Shown one piece after another: positions 55,208 to 64,000 of a stretch of DNA of 64,000 bases (its first letter is position 1; every line of letters begins with the position of its first letter). The translations under genes were made by a program, and so were the position numbers. Origin of the DNA: Pyropia yezoensis (Eukaryota > Rhodophyta > Bangiophyceae > Bangiales > Bangiaceae); assembly GCA_009829735.1 (NCBI GenBank), contig CM020618.1:38788894-38852893 (forward strand), written 5' to 3'. The notes beneath the pieces were generated by a model. The model did not search any database. It saw only the letters and a list, made by a program, of their open reading frames with translations, and was not told the origin of the DNA.

Positions 55208-56074
55208 CTACTCCTGTACATTGCCGCGCGCAATGAAGAACGGGTTGAGCAAGTCCCGCTTGTTGTACCCCACGGGCTTGCCAGTGTCCTCCCGCACGAC
55301 AGTTCCGCCCGCCTCTTCCACCACCACCTGTGACGCAGCTGTGTCCCACTCCATCGTCGGCGCCAGCCGCGGGTACACGTGCGCTTTGCCTTGCGCGATG
55401 AGCATAAACTTGAGGGAGGAGCCCATGCTGGCAGTTGCCGCGTCCTTGTAGCCCGCCACAAACACCTTGGTCCGGTCGTCCATGTGGGAACGGCTGCACA
55501 CGAGCGTCAGACCAGAGTCGGCTTCCGTGTAGGTCGCCACCTTCATGGGCTCCTCTGACCCAGCGTCGCTGCTGCCCACGGCGGGGGAAACGTACGCCCC
55601 AACGCCAGCGGCGGCGTAGTAGCAAATGCCAGTGGCGGGAGCAAACACAACGCCCAGGACAGGCCGCGCGGCGCCGTGCGGCGCGGCGGCCTCGCCCCCC
55701 TCGGGGAGCTGGTTGAGCATCAACGCAATGTTGACAGTAAACTCCCCGTTGCGCTTGATAAACTCCTTTGTCCCGTCCAGTGGGTCCACACACCAGTAGT
55801 AGGACCAGCCCGCCCGGGCCTCAAAGTCCAGCTGCTTGTTCTCCTCGCTCATGATGGGGAAGGCGGGGCTTAGCGCGCCCAGGCGCTCACAAATGAGCGC
55901 GTTGGCAGTGAGGTCAGCGGCAGTAAGTGGGGAGGCGTCCGACTTGGCCTTGGTCGCCCAGTCCGCCTCGTCGCCCGTGTAGATTTTCATAATGGCCGCA
56001 CCGGCATCGCGAGCGATGGCGACAATGTCGCCCAGGCGGACAGAGCCGTCCGTCACGGACAATGTTTTGTCCAT
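55208..56074 (-). CDS. cysQ: 3'(2'),5'-bisphosphate nucleotidase, CysQ type
   Basis: Inositol-monophosphatase fold enzyme that removes the 3' phosphate from PAP, a by-product of sulfate assimilation and sulfation that is toxic when it builds up. 288 residues. Metal-site motifs: SEEN (76-79), DPLDGT (97-102) and WDTAA (243-247). The stretch DPLDGTKEFIKRNGEFTVNI and the SMGSSLKF and YPRLAPTMEWDTAA segments resemble bacterial CysQ more than the HAL2/BPNT1 branch. An insertion of about 15 residues (PEGGEAAAPHGAARP) follows the strand after DPLDGT. No obvious transit peptide is seen, so a cytosolic place is likely. The ATG is well placed before the first helix. Confidence 0.92.
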   Translation of the reverse strand: MDKTLSVTDGSVRLGDIVAIARDAGAAIMKIYTGDEADWATKAKSDASPLTAADLTANALICERLGALSPAFPIMSEENKQLDFEARAGWSYYWCVDPLDGTKEFIKRNGEFTVNIALMLNQLPEGGEAAAPHGAARPVLGVVFAPATGICYYAAAGVGAYVSPAVGSSDAGSEEPMKVATYTEADSGLTLVCSRSHMDDRTKVFVAGYKDAATASMGSSLKFMLIAQGKAHVYPRLAPTMEWDTAASQVVVEEAGGTVVREDTGKPVGYNKRDLLNPFFIARGNVQE

Positions 56075-56712
56075 GGTGGTCGTGCGGGTGAGAGCGGAGA
56101 AAGGAGTGGATGGTCAGCGGAGGATGTGCGTCTACAGGGGCGGAGCGGATAGTCGACGTGACGGTGCCTGCAGTGGACATCGGGAACTGGACGATGCATC
56201 ATGCATGATGGCGGATCGCCTTTCTGGTGGGTTCTTCCGCTGACACCTTTGTCAATGAAACCCCTGATCCACCGGACTATGCTGTAAACATATTCAAACA
56301 TCATATCTATGTGGCGGGTGACGATATCAATGGAAGCCCCCCTCCCCGAGAGGGGCTGATAGCGAAGCCCTCTAAAAGGGTCATACACTATCACTGATGA
56401 ACCGTGCGACAATTGCACCCGCCGTCGCCGGCAGGGCTCGTCGCTGTGCGGGAAAAGGCAGTGGCCCTGTCCAGAGCCCTCACCGAGACGAGTTTGGTCG
56501 TCGCCCGGACAGGGTTGGTAGTACCACCATCGCCTCCATCGCCTCCACCGCCTCCACCACCTCCACCGCCTCCACCGCCAGCACCGTCCAACACAAGCCA
56601 CGGCGGATGCCACTCCGACGTCGTGTCGCGGGACCACTGGGCAGTAGCCGCCAGAGGCCGAGGAGGGTGGCAGTTGCGGAAAAAGGGAAACGTAAACGGC
56701 CCCAGCAATGAA
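56075..56712. other. Region after the Fanzor relic, with microsatellite and hairpin
   Basis: Contains the CysQ promoter side, a 9-bp repeat (56532-56579) and an inverted repeat with arms AGCCCC and GGGGCT at about 56334-56359. On the minus strand this region lies 3' of the Fanzor relic, where guide RNAs of related nucleases are coded. I cannot show that one is present. Confidence 0.4.
56532..56579. repeat. Nine-base tandem repeat, five units
   Basis: Units GCCTCCATC, GCCTCCACC, GCCTCCACC, ACCTCCACC, GCCTCCACC. Confidence 0.9.
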
Positions 56713-57575
56713 CTAACCGCCACCTGCGCGATGTTGCGCGCCGCGTTCTTGTCTCGGTTGAGTTACAGCTGACCACAGTGGGCGGTTGACACACTTCTTC
56801 ACGGACAAGCACGCCAGCACATCATAGCCGCCAGAGCGCTTTCCACTGACCAAAATCTCGGGCCAGCGCTCCCGCGCCTCGCCGGCATCGCGCTCCTCTG
56901 CCCGTCCTCGCCGCGTCACGTCCCGTGGGGACCACCCCCCGCAGCCGTCGCACCCGCGACGCCCCTTGGACGCCCGTCGCCGGCGCACTACCACCTTACG
57001 TTTACCGCCGTCTGCTTCACCAAGCGCCTGCGCCGCACACTGCGCCACATTGATGACCTGCCACCTGTCATCCGGGGAGAGGTCGGCAGCGTAGACAAGC
57101 ACCAGCTGACAGTGACAGTCGGCACAGATCTGCGAGTAGCTGTACTCGTCTTGGGTGGCGAGGAAGCGCCACCGCGCTACTCGGCGCCTCAAGGCCTCCG
57201 CCCCACCCCTCGTCGCTGCTGCCCCCCACACCACCAAAACGGCCTTGCCGTCCACGATGCGGCGACCATACCCGCCGCTCAGATCCCGCGCGACACTGGC
57301 CGCGAGCCGTCCACGCTGCACATGACGGTGGATGCGGGCCTTGCGCAACGGCCACAATGCGTTTTTGCCATAGGCGCCAGCACAGTCGGCAGTGCTGCCA
57401 AAGGCAGCCCAGGTAAAGGCGGCTGCCGTCCAGTCCAGCAACGTCGGCTGCTTGAGGAATTTACCCTCAAAGAGGTCCTCTGGGGTGGCCTCCGAGTCGG
57501 CTGGCCGGCTGGCCTCCCACACGGCCCGCCACGAGGCGTGCGCCAGTGCCATAATCTCGCCGCCCGACTGCTAGG
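56713..57575 (-). pseudogene. Fanzor/TnpB-like RuvC nuclease relic, C-terminal half
   Basis: Fanzor proteins are eukaryotic relatives of bacterial TnpB: RNA-guided DNA nucleases of mobile elements with a split RuvC domain. This frame (Met 57552 to 56713) has the matching C-terminal pattern: a basic helix (PLRKARIHRHVQRGRLA), the strand LVVWGAA, then DEYSYSQICADCH, in which CADC forms the first half of a zinc ribbon, a 150-residue insertion, and KKCVNR as the start of the second half. The RuvC-III motif NRDKNAARNIA follows at 56762-56730, but one frame over and just after an in-frame TAA (56763-56765). So the gene carries a frame change near 56785 and a stop. RuvC-I is missing; the sequence ends at the LTR of element B. 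Confidence 0.68.
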
Positions 57576-58413
57576 TGTACGCAGCACTCCTCACAGACAG
57601 TGTTGCCCGGCGAGGCGGACAAGGGGGGGGGCGTGATGGCGGGTGTCGTCGTCATCCCTGCCACCGTCGTCGACGGGCGCCCTCCTCGTGCGCCCAGGCA
57701 GTCCCGTCGGCCCCCACTTCGCATCGCCTCTGCACACAGCGTGTCAATCAGCCACGCAGACGCTCCCGTCTGGGCGAGCTCCTCCCGCACCTCCTTGCGG
57801 AGCTCTGCACGTGCCGCCCGCCTGGCCGTTGCCACGGGTCCTTGTGGTATAAAACTCGATCCTCTCAGACACGTGTCAATATCCCTCGGGGGAAAGGGAC
57901 AGGTAACATAGAAAGGGGAACTACGAGAATGGTATGCCTGTTGCCTCACGTGCCTGCTCGCAGAGCAAACAGATACGCACGGTAGTGCACACGGGGAAGA
58001 GGAAAGCAAACGCGCAGTTGTCTTGTTCCTGAGGGCGCGGGCCAAGGGCGCCTCGCTGTCCCTCTTAACGTGCATCTGGGGGAGCCTCGGCACGTTGGCC
58101 AGGTAGCCCCCCCATAACCCCGAGTGGCCCCGACCCGAGTCTAACCTCGTCAGGTCGGGGGCCACTATCACTACTAATTCTATTCCCACCCACTAATCTC
58201 ACACTCAAATTCTCTCAAATCAAGTCCCTCACAAGTATGCAAAAACCCATCAGAAATCCCTCTCTCACGTGTGGATAGCGTAGTCCACCGCATCCCAGTG
58301 CCGGGCACGGGCCACGGCCGCCAACCATCACCACACGGCGGGCGTGTTCTGGCACCTGGTGCCCTCTGGCTGTAGTCCCGGGTCGGCGCTAAGTCGGGGC
58401 CAGGGATGCTACA
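57576..58413 (-). repeat. 3' LTR of element B
   Basis: On the minus strand the LTR starts TGTAGCATCC at 58413, directly after a polypurine tract, which fixes this end well. The other end is proposed at 57576, where the minus strand reads GCTGCGTACA, giving TGTA...TACA ends and 838 bp. That end is less certain because the 5' LTR cannot be compared. Predicted target duplication: CCTAG (minus strand, 57575-57571). A frame within the LTR on the minus strand (to 58189) is not considered a gene. Confidence 0.55.
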
Positions 58414-58428
58414 TAGCTCCCTCCCTAG
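58414..58428 (-). promoter_or_regulatory. Polypurine tract of element B
   Basis: Minus strand CTAGGGAGGGAGCTA immediately before TGTAGCA of the LTR, the same arrangement as in element A. Confidence 0.8.
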
Positions 58429-58596
58429 TCCGGCACGTCCTCGGGCCGAACCAGGTGCCACCGTGCACAGCCTCGAGCACGTCCACACCGGTGCCGAGGT
58501 CGAGCGTCTTCACCCCGGTTACGATCACCTGCTCCGATTCTGCCCCCCCCATTCTCCTTCACCTTGGCCCTCTCGTTCCCCCGGAGTCTGGACGTC

Positions 58597-59241
58597 ATGT
58601 CCAGTTCCGAGATCCAAGCTGGGCCCGTGGTTCCGGCGGCGAGTGTTGCGGAGGAGAACTCGGGTAGTCGCGCCCCTCTCCTGCCTCCGGTTCCTCGGGT
58701 GTCGATGTCGGCGCCGGTCGCCACGGCGGGGACGGATCGGGTTCCCCCGGCTTCTGTGATGCACCCGGTCGAGACCCCCCCGGTGGGTCTCCCGGAGATG
58801 CTTCTTGGGCAGGACCCTCTGGCGGCCCGGCGTTACTCCACGGTGGTCGGCAACGCCGGCGCGGCCCAGTGCCAGCAGGATTGCTTGGACCTCTGGCGCA
58901 AGGAACTCCAGCGCGGGGTCTTGACAGAGATGGATAAGGCTCGTCTTCACACGGCGGACCAGATGTCGAACAGCCCGGTGGTTGGCGAACTTCTGGCGAC
59001 CTTGACGCGGCATGGCCTGGCCCAGCAGTGGTCAGAAACCTTCACTGGCTTCCAGGGGCGCCGACGGGCATATCTGGATGAGCGGGAGCCCCCGGCAACT
59101 ACCGGTACTACTCCGATGGCGTCATACCGGGATGCACCGCGTCCACCGCACTACGTCATCCCGTCTTCCTCCGGTTCCCGTCGTGCCGCGGAGGCAGCGC
59201 TGGAGGACACTCCCGCGGCTCAGCGTCCGCGCCGGGAGTAG
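58597..59241 (+). CDS. Antisense protein gene of element B, unknown function
   Basis: A 214-codon plus-strand frame lies between the pol end and the 3' LTR of the minus-strand element, so it is antisense to the element, as in element A. The ATG at 58597 (MSSSEIQAGPVVPA) follows a pyrimidine-rich leader of the kind seen before host genes. The first 70 residues are Pro/Ser/Val-rich. Residues about 72-160 look folded and helical (QDPLAARRYSTVV, CQQDCLDLWRKELQRGVL, VGELLATLTRHGLAQQWSETF), followed by a basic disordered tail. No similarity to the much longer antisense protein of element A is visible by eye and no family is recognised. A Gag-like fold is one possibility for the helical part. Confidence 0.65.
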   Translation: MSSSEIQAGPVVPAASVAEENSGSRAPLLPPVPRVSMSAPVATAGTDRVPPASVMHPVETPPVGLPEMLLGQDPLAARRYSTVVGNAGAAQCQQDCLDLWRKELQRGVLTEMDKARLHTADQMSNSPVVGELLATLTRHGLAQQWSETFTGFQGRRRAYLDEREPPATTGTTPMASYRDAPRPPHYVIPSSSGSRRAAEAALEDTPAAQRPRRE

Positions 59242-59386
59242 TAGTTGGAGGCAAGGAGGGTGAAGGTCTTGGGAGAAGCGAGGAGGGGAGAGGCGGAGAG
59301 AAGGGTTGCCCGAGCGGGTGCTTGTTTTCCTTGATAGTTCCATGCTTGTATTGCGTGTTCTCCTTGATATACCCGTTCCCTTCTTC

Positions 59387-62300
59387 TCAATCCTCTTGTT
59401 CCGCATCCGTTGCGGATGAACTCGGCTCGTCCCGAGGGTCTTGGTTGGCCCCATCCTCTTGGTCCTCCTCCGAGTCCGACTCCAGAATCTTGCCGGCTCT
59501 GGCCACTGGAGTGCCCTCTATCCCGTTCCGTCGCGTGTAGGCACAGACATCCGCGATGGGTAGCCGGTTTGAGGGTTCCCAGGTATCATCTGCCGGGTTA
59601 AAACCGAACCAGCGTACTCGCAGGTACAGGCGTCCGTCTCTCCAGGCATGGTCCACAAACTTGACGTAGACATATTCCCGACCTTCTTCTTGGGATAGCC
59701 AGGGTACTGCGGCCCGCTTGCGCCGGGTCAAGTCCCGTTGGCTTGGCGGTGGAGCTCGGGTGACATGGTCGCTGCTCACGCGGTACGGGGAGCCATCCAC
59801 GTCTAGAAGAAAGGTCCAACCGTCCGTATTCAGGATCTCATAAGGTCCATCCGTCTTCGAGTCCAGCTTCCCCCGGGTCTTGCTATGGTTGTCCACAAAA
59901 ACCCAGTCGCCACCACCCAGTTCCTTGTTCTTTTCCCGAACGCCCTTGTCATAGCCCCGCTTGTATCGCTCCTGGGTCTTAGACTCCTTGACTCTTGGGA
60001 GCAGGAGCTTCAGTTGTTCCAGGAACTCATCCTTTGCCTTGGGACCTGACTTCAGTGCAGGCTGGAGACCGTCTGGTATTCTTTCCAGGGGGAAGTTGGT
60101 CAGCCGCCTTGGGGTGACAAAGTCGAGTGGAGCGACCCCCGTTGTCCGGTGAACTCGGGAGTTGTAGGCTAGAGTGAGGACAACCAGGAGCTCGTCCCAG
60201 TCTTCTTGGTGCTCCTCCACGTAGTGCCGTAGCATGTCTACTAGGGTCCGGTTGAATCGTTCCACCTGGCCGTTCGTTTGAGGATGGTACGTCGTAGTGT
60301 ACAAGTTCTTGATGCCCATCAGGTCACAGACTCCTTGGAAGAACAGGGATGCAAACTGGGGACCGTTGTCGGTTAAGACGGAGTCTGGAGGGCCGTAGGC
60401 AGCTATCCAGTACTCGCAGAAGGCTGACGTGACATCCAGAGCCGTGATGGTCCTCAGCGGGATTGCTCGAGTGAACTTGGAGAACCGGTCACAAAAGATG
60501 AGCAGGTATATGTTGCCACTGGATGTTTCAGGTAGGGGCCCCAGGATGTCCATGCTTAAGCTTGCAAAGGGCTCCGCCGCAGGGAATAGGCGTAGCTTAG
60601 AAGTCTTCTTCCTCTGGGACAACCGGTTCCTTGCACAAGAAACACAAGCCTCCAGGTACTTGTGGACGTCACTGGCCATGGTTTCCCAGTAATAGTGTCG
60701 TCTCATGGAAGCATACATCCGATTGATACCAGGATGTCCGGCCTGGGGAGACGAGTGCTCCAGGCGTAGGATGTCAGCTCGTAGGCCCCGGGGTACGTAG
60801 ACTTGAGTGGCCCCATCGAAGGGTGACACCCGTACTAGGAGTCCGTCCGTAGACTCGGAGAAACGACTGTTCCGGTTCAGGTCCATTTGGTGGCGAAGCT
60901 CCAAGCATTGAGGGTCCGTCAGTTGTGCCTCCAGCATCCGGTGAATGGTCACCGGTTGATGAGCTTCAGGTGTCTCATACAGGGGAGCGTGCCAGCCACG
61001 TCCGACATTCGGGAGGATGAAGCAAGGTATTTCCTCCGGGATAGGACCGGTATCGGCTGCAGGAGTCTCCAGCCGGGACATGGTGTCGGCGCAGTGGTGC
61101 TCCCTCCCTGCTCTGGTGCACACCTTGTACTTGAACTCCGAAAGGCGTAGGCGCCACCGGGCGACCCTTCTTTGACTGCTGTCCATACATAGCAGCCACC
61201 TTAGGCTAGCGTGGTCCGTCCGGATGAGGAACTCTTGTCCTTCAAGATATGGCCGTAACAGGAAGCAAGCCCAGACGACTGCCAAGCACTCGCGCTCGGT
61301 CGTGGAATAGTTCTTCTCAGCTGGAGTCAAGACGCGACTGTAGTAGCCTATCGGGAGGAAGTGCCCATCAGGTTGCTGCTGGAGTAGTGAGCACCCCACC
61401 TGGACGCCACAGGCATCCGTCTCCAGAACAAACTGGCCCTCCCGCTTGGGTAACGCCAGTACTGGAGTGGTGGTCAGGCGCTTCTTGAGCTCTTCGAAGG
61501 CCGCGGTCTGCTTCTCGTCGAACACCGGGAGTTGTGCGGGAAGCTTCTTGCTGGTCAGCTTGGTCAGTGGCCGGGCAATCAGAGCATAGTCCCGTACGAA
61601 CCGGCGATAGACGTTGCACATACCCAGGAAGCTCTTGAGTTCCGTCTGGGTTTTGGGTTGCCGTGCATGCCGGAGGGCCTTGATGTTCTTCTCATTGACT
61701 CGGAGCTCCCCCGGACTCAGCACATGCCCCAGATACTCCACTTCAGTCTCAAACAGGTGGCACTTCTCGGCCTGGAGGGTAACTCCAGCCTTGGACAGGA
61801 GGGCTAGGACCTCCCGAAGGTGCTCCAGGTGTTCCGCTGGGGTCTTGGAAAAAACGATAATGTCGTCCAGGTAGACCAAACATGTTCTCCACCTTAGCCC
61901 GGACAGGATGATGTCGATGGCTCTTTGGAAGGTGGCCGGAGCATTGGTGAGACCAAAAGGAAGACGCTTGCACCGGAATAGTCCCAGGTGGCACGTGAAG
62001 GTGGTCTTGTCCTTGTCCTCGTCAGCCAGAGGGATCTGCCAGTAACCGGCATTACAATCCAGCGTCGAGAAGAGGGTGGCATCACCAAGAAAGTCGAGGC
62101 AATCATCCATCCGGGGTATCGGGTATACGTCCTTGACTGTCATCTCGTTCAGGCGCCGGTAGTCAACGCAGAAACGGAAGTGACCGCCGGTTTTCGGGAC
62201 GACTACCACCGGGAAAGCCCACTCGCCATCAGACGGCTCGATAACATCCATCTTGAGCATCTTGTTAACCTGCTTCTCAATCTCATCCCGGCGATGAGGT

Positions 62301-63340
62301 CCGGCCCGATATGGTTGCATGTGCACTGGCTTAGCTTCCGGCTTGAGTTGAATCCGGTGTGGAGTGGCGTCCATCTTGCCCAGCTCTCCCGACCACAGGT
62401 GCCGATATTCCTGGAGAAGCTTCTCCAGTGCCTCCTTCAAGTCGGGAGGGACATTTTCTTGCTTGACCTTCGGCATCCCGGGTGGTGCTTGTTCGGGTTT
62501 CGGAGTAGCGCTGCCAGCCTGCTCTTGTTTCGGAGGTACGTCTAAGGCCGTCAAGTTGGATGCCAGTTCTTGTTGCAGGTTCAGGAGGTCTTCCTTGCTC
62601 ATAGCACGGGCGGATCCCCGGTAAGGCTCTGCTGTACCAACTCGGGTGCCCTTGGCGAGGGTTATTGGCTTCCGGCTCACGTTGACGATTAGCACCGAGA
62701 ACGGGGTGTGCCTTTCTACCTTCTTGTGATGTCCGTGGGCCAAGTATAACCGGTGTTTCGCCAGAAATTCCTTACGTCCGTAGATCAGGCATTGACCTGC
62801 AATCCGGGTCGTTACTTGAACCTTGGTCTCCAAGCGAGGAGGTAGGAGCACCGGTTTGAAGAGAGTCAAGGTAGAGGGTGGGATGCGTTCCCTCTTGCTC
62901 TTGGCTACACGAACCTTGGCGTCCAGATGCTCCAATACCGGTGACACAAACCCATGGTTGAACTGGACCTTCCCTTCTCCGGGTAGGATGCTCTTGACAT
63001 GCTGCTTCTGGAAGTCCCAGCCTAGGATGAGGGGGACTGATAGGGTCTTGACTACTAGAAAGGGAAAAAGCATTGGTTCATTGTTGACATAGATGGCGAC
63101 AGGAAGACGGCCAAGCGGTCGTAGGGTTTGACCCGAAGCGTCGACGATATGGGTCCGGGTAGGCGCTCTCCAGGCATGTCGACGCCAGCCCGGAGGTAAC
63201 AGGTTCTCAGTGATGACGCTTGGTCCGGCTCCCGTGTCAACCACCAGCGTAACAGCTTGGGGGAGGCTATCCCCCACACGCATACGAGCATTAATCTTGA
63301 GGTTTTCTTTACGCAGGACGAGCAATGTCCCCTTGAACAA
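59387..63340 (-). CDS. Pol polyprotein of element B: protease, RT, RNase H, integrase, chromodomain
   Basis: An intact 1317-codon frame. Aspartic protease with VVDTGAGPSVI (about 33-43). Reverse transcriptase with FCVDYRRLN (about 380), LDCNAGYWQIPL, LPFGLTNAPATFQ and YLDD (about 490). RNase H from LETDACGVQVG (about 640) with TERECLAVVWA. Integrase with the zinc motif H-x-H...C-x2-C (about 860-905) and the catalytic triad in SMDILG (about 930), LTDNGPQF (about 990) and NGQVERFNRT (about 1025). A chromodomain lies near the C-terminus (about 1220-1262, YLRVRWFGFNPADDTWE), then an acidic Asp/Glu-rich tail. All catalytic residues I looked for are present. It is in a different frame from gag and starts 129 bases after the gag stop, so its expression needs a frame change, re-initiation or a spliced message. 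Confidence 0.95.
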   Translation of the reverse strand: MFKGTLLVLRKENLKINARMRVGDSLPQAVTLVVDTGAGPSVITENLLPPGWRRHAWRAPTRTHIVDASGQTLRPLGRLPVAIYVNNEPMLFPFLVVKTLSVPLILGWDFQKQHVKSILPGEGKVQFNHGFVSPVLEHLDAKVRVAKSKRERIPPSTLTLFKPVLLPPRLETKVQVTTRIAGQCLIYGRKEFLAKHRLYLAHGHHKKVERHTPFSVLIVNVSRKPITLAKGTRVGTAEPYRGSARAMSKEDLLNLQQELASNLTALDVPPKQEQAGSATPKPEQAPPGMPKVKQENVPPDLKEALEKLLQEYRHLWSGELGKMDATPHRIQLKPEAKPVHMQPYRAGPHRRDEIEKQVNKMLKMDVIEPSDGEWAFPVVVVPKTGGHFRFCVDYRRLNEMTVKDVYPIPRMDDCLDFLGDATLFSTLDCNAGYWQIPLADEDKDKTTFTCHLGLFRCKRLPFGLTNAPATFQRAIDIILSGLRWRTCLVYLDDIIVFSKTPAEHLEHLREVLALLSKAGVTLQAEKCHLFETEVEYLGHVLSPGELRVNEKNIKALRHARQPKTQTELKSFLGMCNVYRRFVRDYALIARPLTKLTSKKLPAQLPVFDEKQTAAFEELKKRLTTTPVLALPKREGQFVLETDACGVQVGCSLLQQQPDGHFLPIGYYSRVLTPAEKNYSTTERECLAVVWACFLLRPYLEGQEFLIRTDHASLRWLLCMDSSQRRVARWRLRLSEFKYKVCTRAGREHHCADTMSRLETPAADTGPIPEEIPCFILPNVGRGWHAPLYETPEAHQPVTIHRMLEAQLTDPQCLELRHQMDLNRNSRFSESTDGLLVRVSPFDGATQVYVPRGLRADILRLEHSSPQAGHPGINRMYASMRRHYYWETMASDVHKYLEACVSCARNRLSQRKKTSKLRLFPAAEPFASLSMDILGPLPETSSGNIYLLIFCDRFSKFTRAIPLRTITALDVTSAFCEYWIAAYGPPDSVLTDNGPQFASLFFQGVCDLMGIKNLYTTTYHPQTNGQVERFNRTLVDMLRHYVEEHQEDWDELLVVLTLAYNSRVHRTTGVAPLDFVTPRRLTNFPLERIPDGLQPALKSGPKAKDEFLEQLKLLLPRVKESKTQERYKRGYDKGVREKNKELGGGDWVFVDNHSKTRGKLDSKTDGPYEILNTDGWTFLLDVDGSPYRVSSDHVTRAPPPSQRDLTRRKRAAVPWLSQEEGREYVYVKFVDHAWRDGRLYLRVRWFGFNPADDTWEPSNRLPIADVCAYTRRNGIEGTPVARAGKILESDSEEDQEDGANQDPRDEPSSSATDAEQED

Positions 63341-63468
63341 ACAGGGTGTCCAGGCGGCTACCGGTTGAGCAGGTAACCGCCGTCCTTTCTCCCGGCACGC
63401 AATGGGAGAACAGGTAGAAGTACCCTGCCGTTGGAGGTTCGGGAAGACACTTGGGGAGAGCGCCTGCC

Positions 63469-64000
63469 CTACTCGTTTCCCGGGTCCGAGGAGTCCTTAG
63501 AGGTTTCGGTCTCCAGGTCAAAGTCCGTAGGAGCTTCCCTTGCCAGAGCCTCCGTGATGCTCTGTAAGGTTGCCACTCGGATTGCATGTACCTGTGCCTT
63601 GTCCATCTTGGAGGGTGCCCGCCGGTCAGCCCAGTTGACCGCCTTTGCAAACACCAGTCCTTGACGCTTGAGTTTCTCCTGGAGGTCCTTGGGAATGGTC
63701 GGGCACTGGTAGGACATGTGATCCTCCTTCTGGCACAGCCAACAAGACCGGAACCGCTGGTTCTTGACTTGCTTGGGGGCGACCAGGGATGGTTGCTCCT
63801 TAGAAACGAAGCCGCCCCACTTGTCCCCTGACCCCATGGGTGAGGCCTCGCCAACTGCGAGTACCGGTACAGGGCTATCACCTCCCTTATACTTGTCGGG
63901 TCCGGGACGAACTCGCGACAACGGCTTGGGAGTTGATACCATGGGAGCTTGGAGGGCCCTGGCTTGCCGGTACTTGCCCTGGGTATAGGCCATCAACTGC
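63469..64000 (-). CDS. Gag of element B, C-terminal part, runs off the window
   Basis: The frame is open to the window edge and stops at 63469. It carries a retroviral zinc knuckle, CWLCQKEDHMSYQC (C-x2-C-x4-H-x4-C), which binds the element RNA in the particle. Before it lies a Pro/Gly/Lys-rich linker and after it a helical segment (AIRVATLQSITEALA) and an acidic end. The capsid part of Gag is outside the window. Confidence 0.88.
   Translation of the reverse strand, partial: QLMAYTQGKYRQARALQAPMVSTPKPLSRVRPGPDKYKGGDSPVPVLAVGEASPMGSGDKWGGFVSKEQPSLVAPKQVKNQRFRSCWLCQKEDHMSYQCPTIPKDLQEKLKRQGLVFAKAVNWADRRAPSKMDKAQVHAIRVATLQSITEALAREAPTDFDLETETSKDSSDPGNE

Larger units (their letters stand above)
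57576..64000 (-). mobile_element. Element B: Ty3/gypsy chromovirus with an antisense gene, runs off the window
   Basis: A second LTR retrotransposon, minus strand. Reading along the minus strand: partial gag (from the window edge to 63469), intact pol (63340-59387), then a plus-strand antisense gene (58597-59241), polypurine tract (58428-58414) and 3' LTR (58413 to about 57576). Its domain order and C-terminal chromodomain match element A, and both LTRs start TGTAGCA, but the protein sequences differ clearly, so this is another family. Its pol has no break over 1317 codons, so this insertion looks younger than element A. The 5' LTR is outside the window. Confidence 0.88.

Noticed and set aside
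57467..58189. 240-codon minus-strand frame next to the Fanzor relic, considered as its N-terminal half
   Set aside because: No RuvC-I motif is present and the frame lies within the proposed LTR of element B.

Overview
The window is nuclear DNA of a GC-rich eukaryote. Genes are long and apparently unspliced (one reading frame runs 6.7 kb), third codon positions are mostly G/C, and intergenic DNA is full of poly-C/poly-G tracts and GGC/GCC repeats. Host genes include a mitochondrial elongation factor G, a trithorax-type SET protein, the ribosome-assembly factor MRT4, the actin-disassembly factor AIP1 and a bacterial-type CysQ phosphatase. A bangiophyte red alga (Porphyra/Pyropia type) fits best. 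That is an inference from gene style and composition; no organelle or marker gene settles it.

Left end (1-16 kb): a Ty3/gypsy chromovirus (element A, + strand, 1969-10943) enters from a 500-N assembly gap. It has a frame-disrupted gag-pol with a C-terminal chromodomain and ends in a 363-bp LTR. Between pol and that LTR sits a long intact gene on the opposite strand. Positions 1-1468 are a second, near-identical copy of part of that antisense gene. A solo LTR of the same family lies at 13465-13824 with a perfect GCACC target duplication. A 3' gene fragment (10944-11800) begins exactly at the LTR edge of element A. An 852-bp TIR element flanked by TA lies at 16063-16914.

Middle (17-56 kb): host genes, both strands, widely spaced: AIP1/WDR1 (-), an unrecognised membrane protein (+), tRNA-Gly(GCC) (+), an Ala/Gly-rich coiled-coil protein whose frame changes at poly-G tracts (-), MRT4 (+), a KMT2/trithorax-like histone methyltransferase with PHD fingers, FYRN/FYRC, a Win-like motif and SET (-), a family GT11 glycosyltransferase (-), a secreted trypsin-fold protein lacking the catalytic His and Ser (-), mitochondrial EF-G (+) and CysQ (-). 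A 441-bp element with 37-bp inverted ends lies at 42533-42973.

Right end (56-64 kb): a decayed Fanzor/TnpB-like RuvC nuclease (-) is cut at its N-terminal side by a second chromovirus (element B, - strand, from about 57576 to beyond the window). Element B has an intact 1317-residue pol and a partial gag with a CCHC knuckle. Like element A it carries an antisense gene between pol and its 3' LTR. The points most worth following up are the shared antisense-gene architecture of the two chromoviruses, the Fanzor relic, and the inactive-looking trypsin-fold protein.
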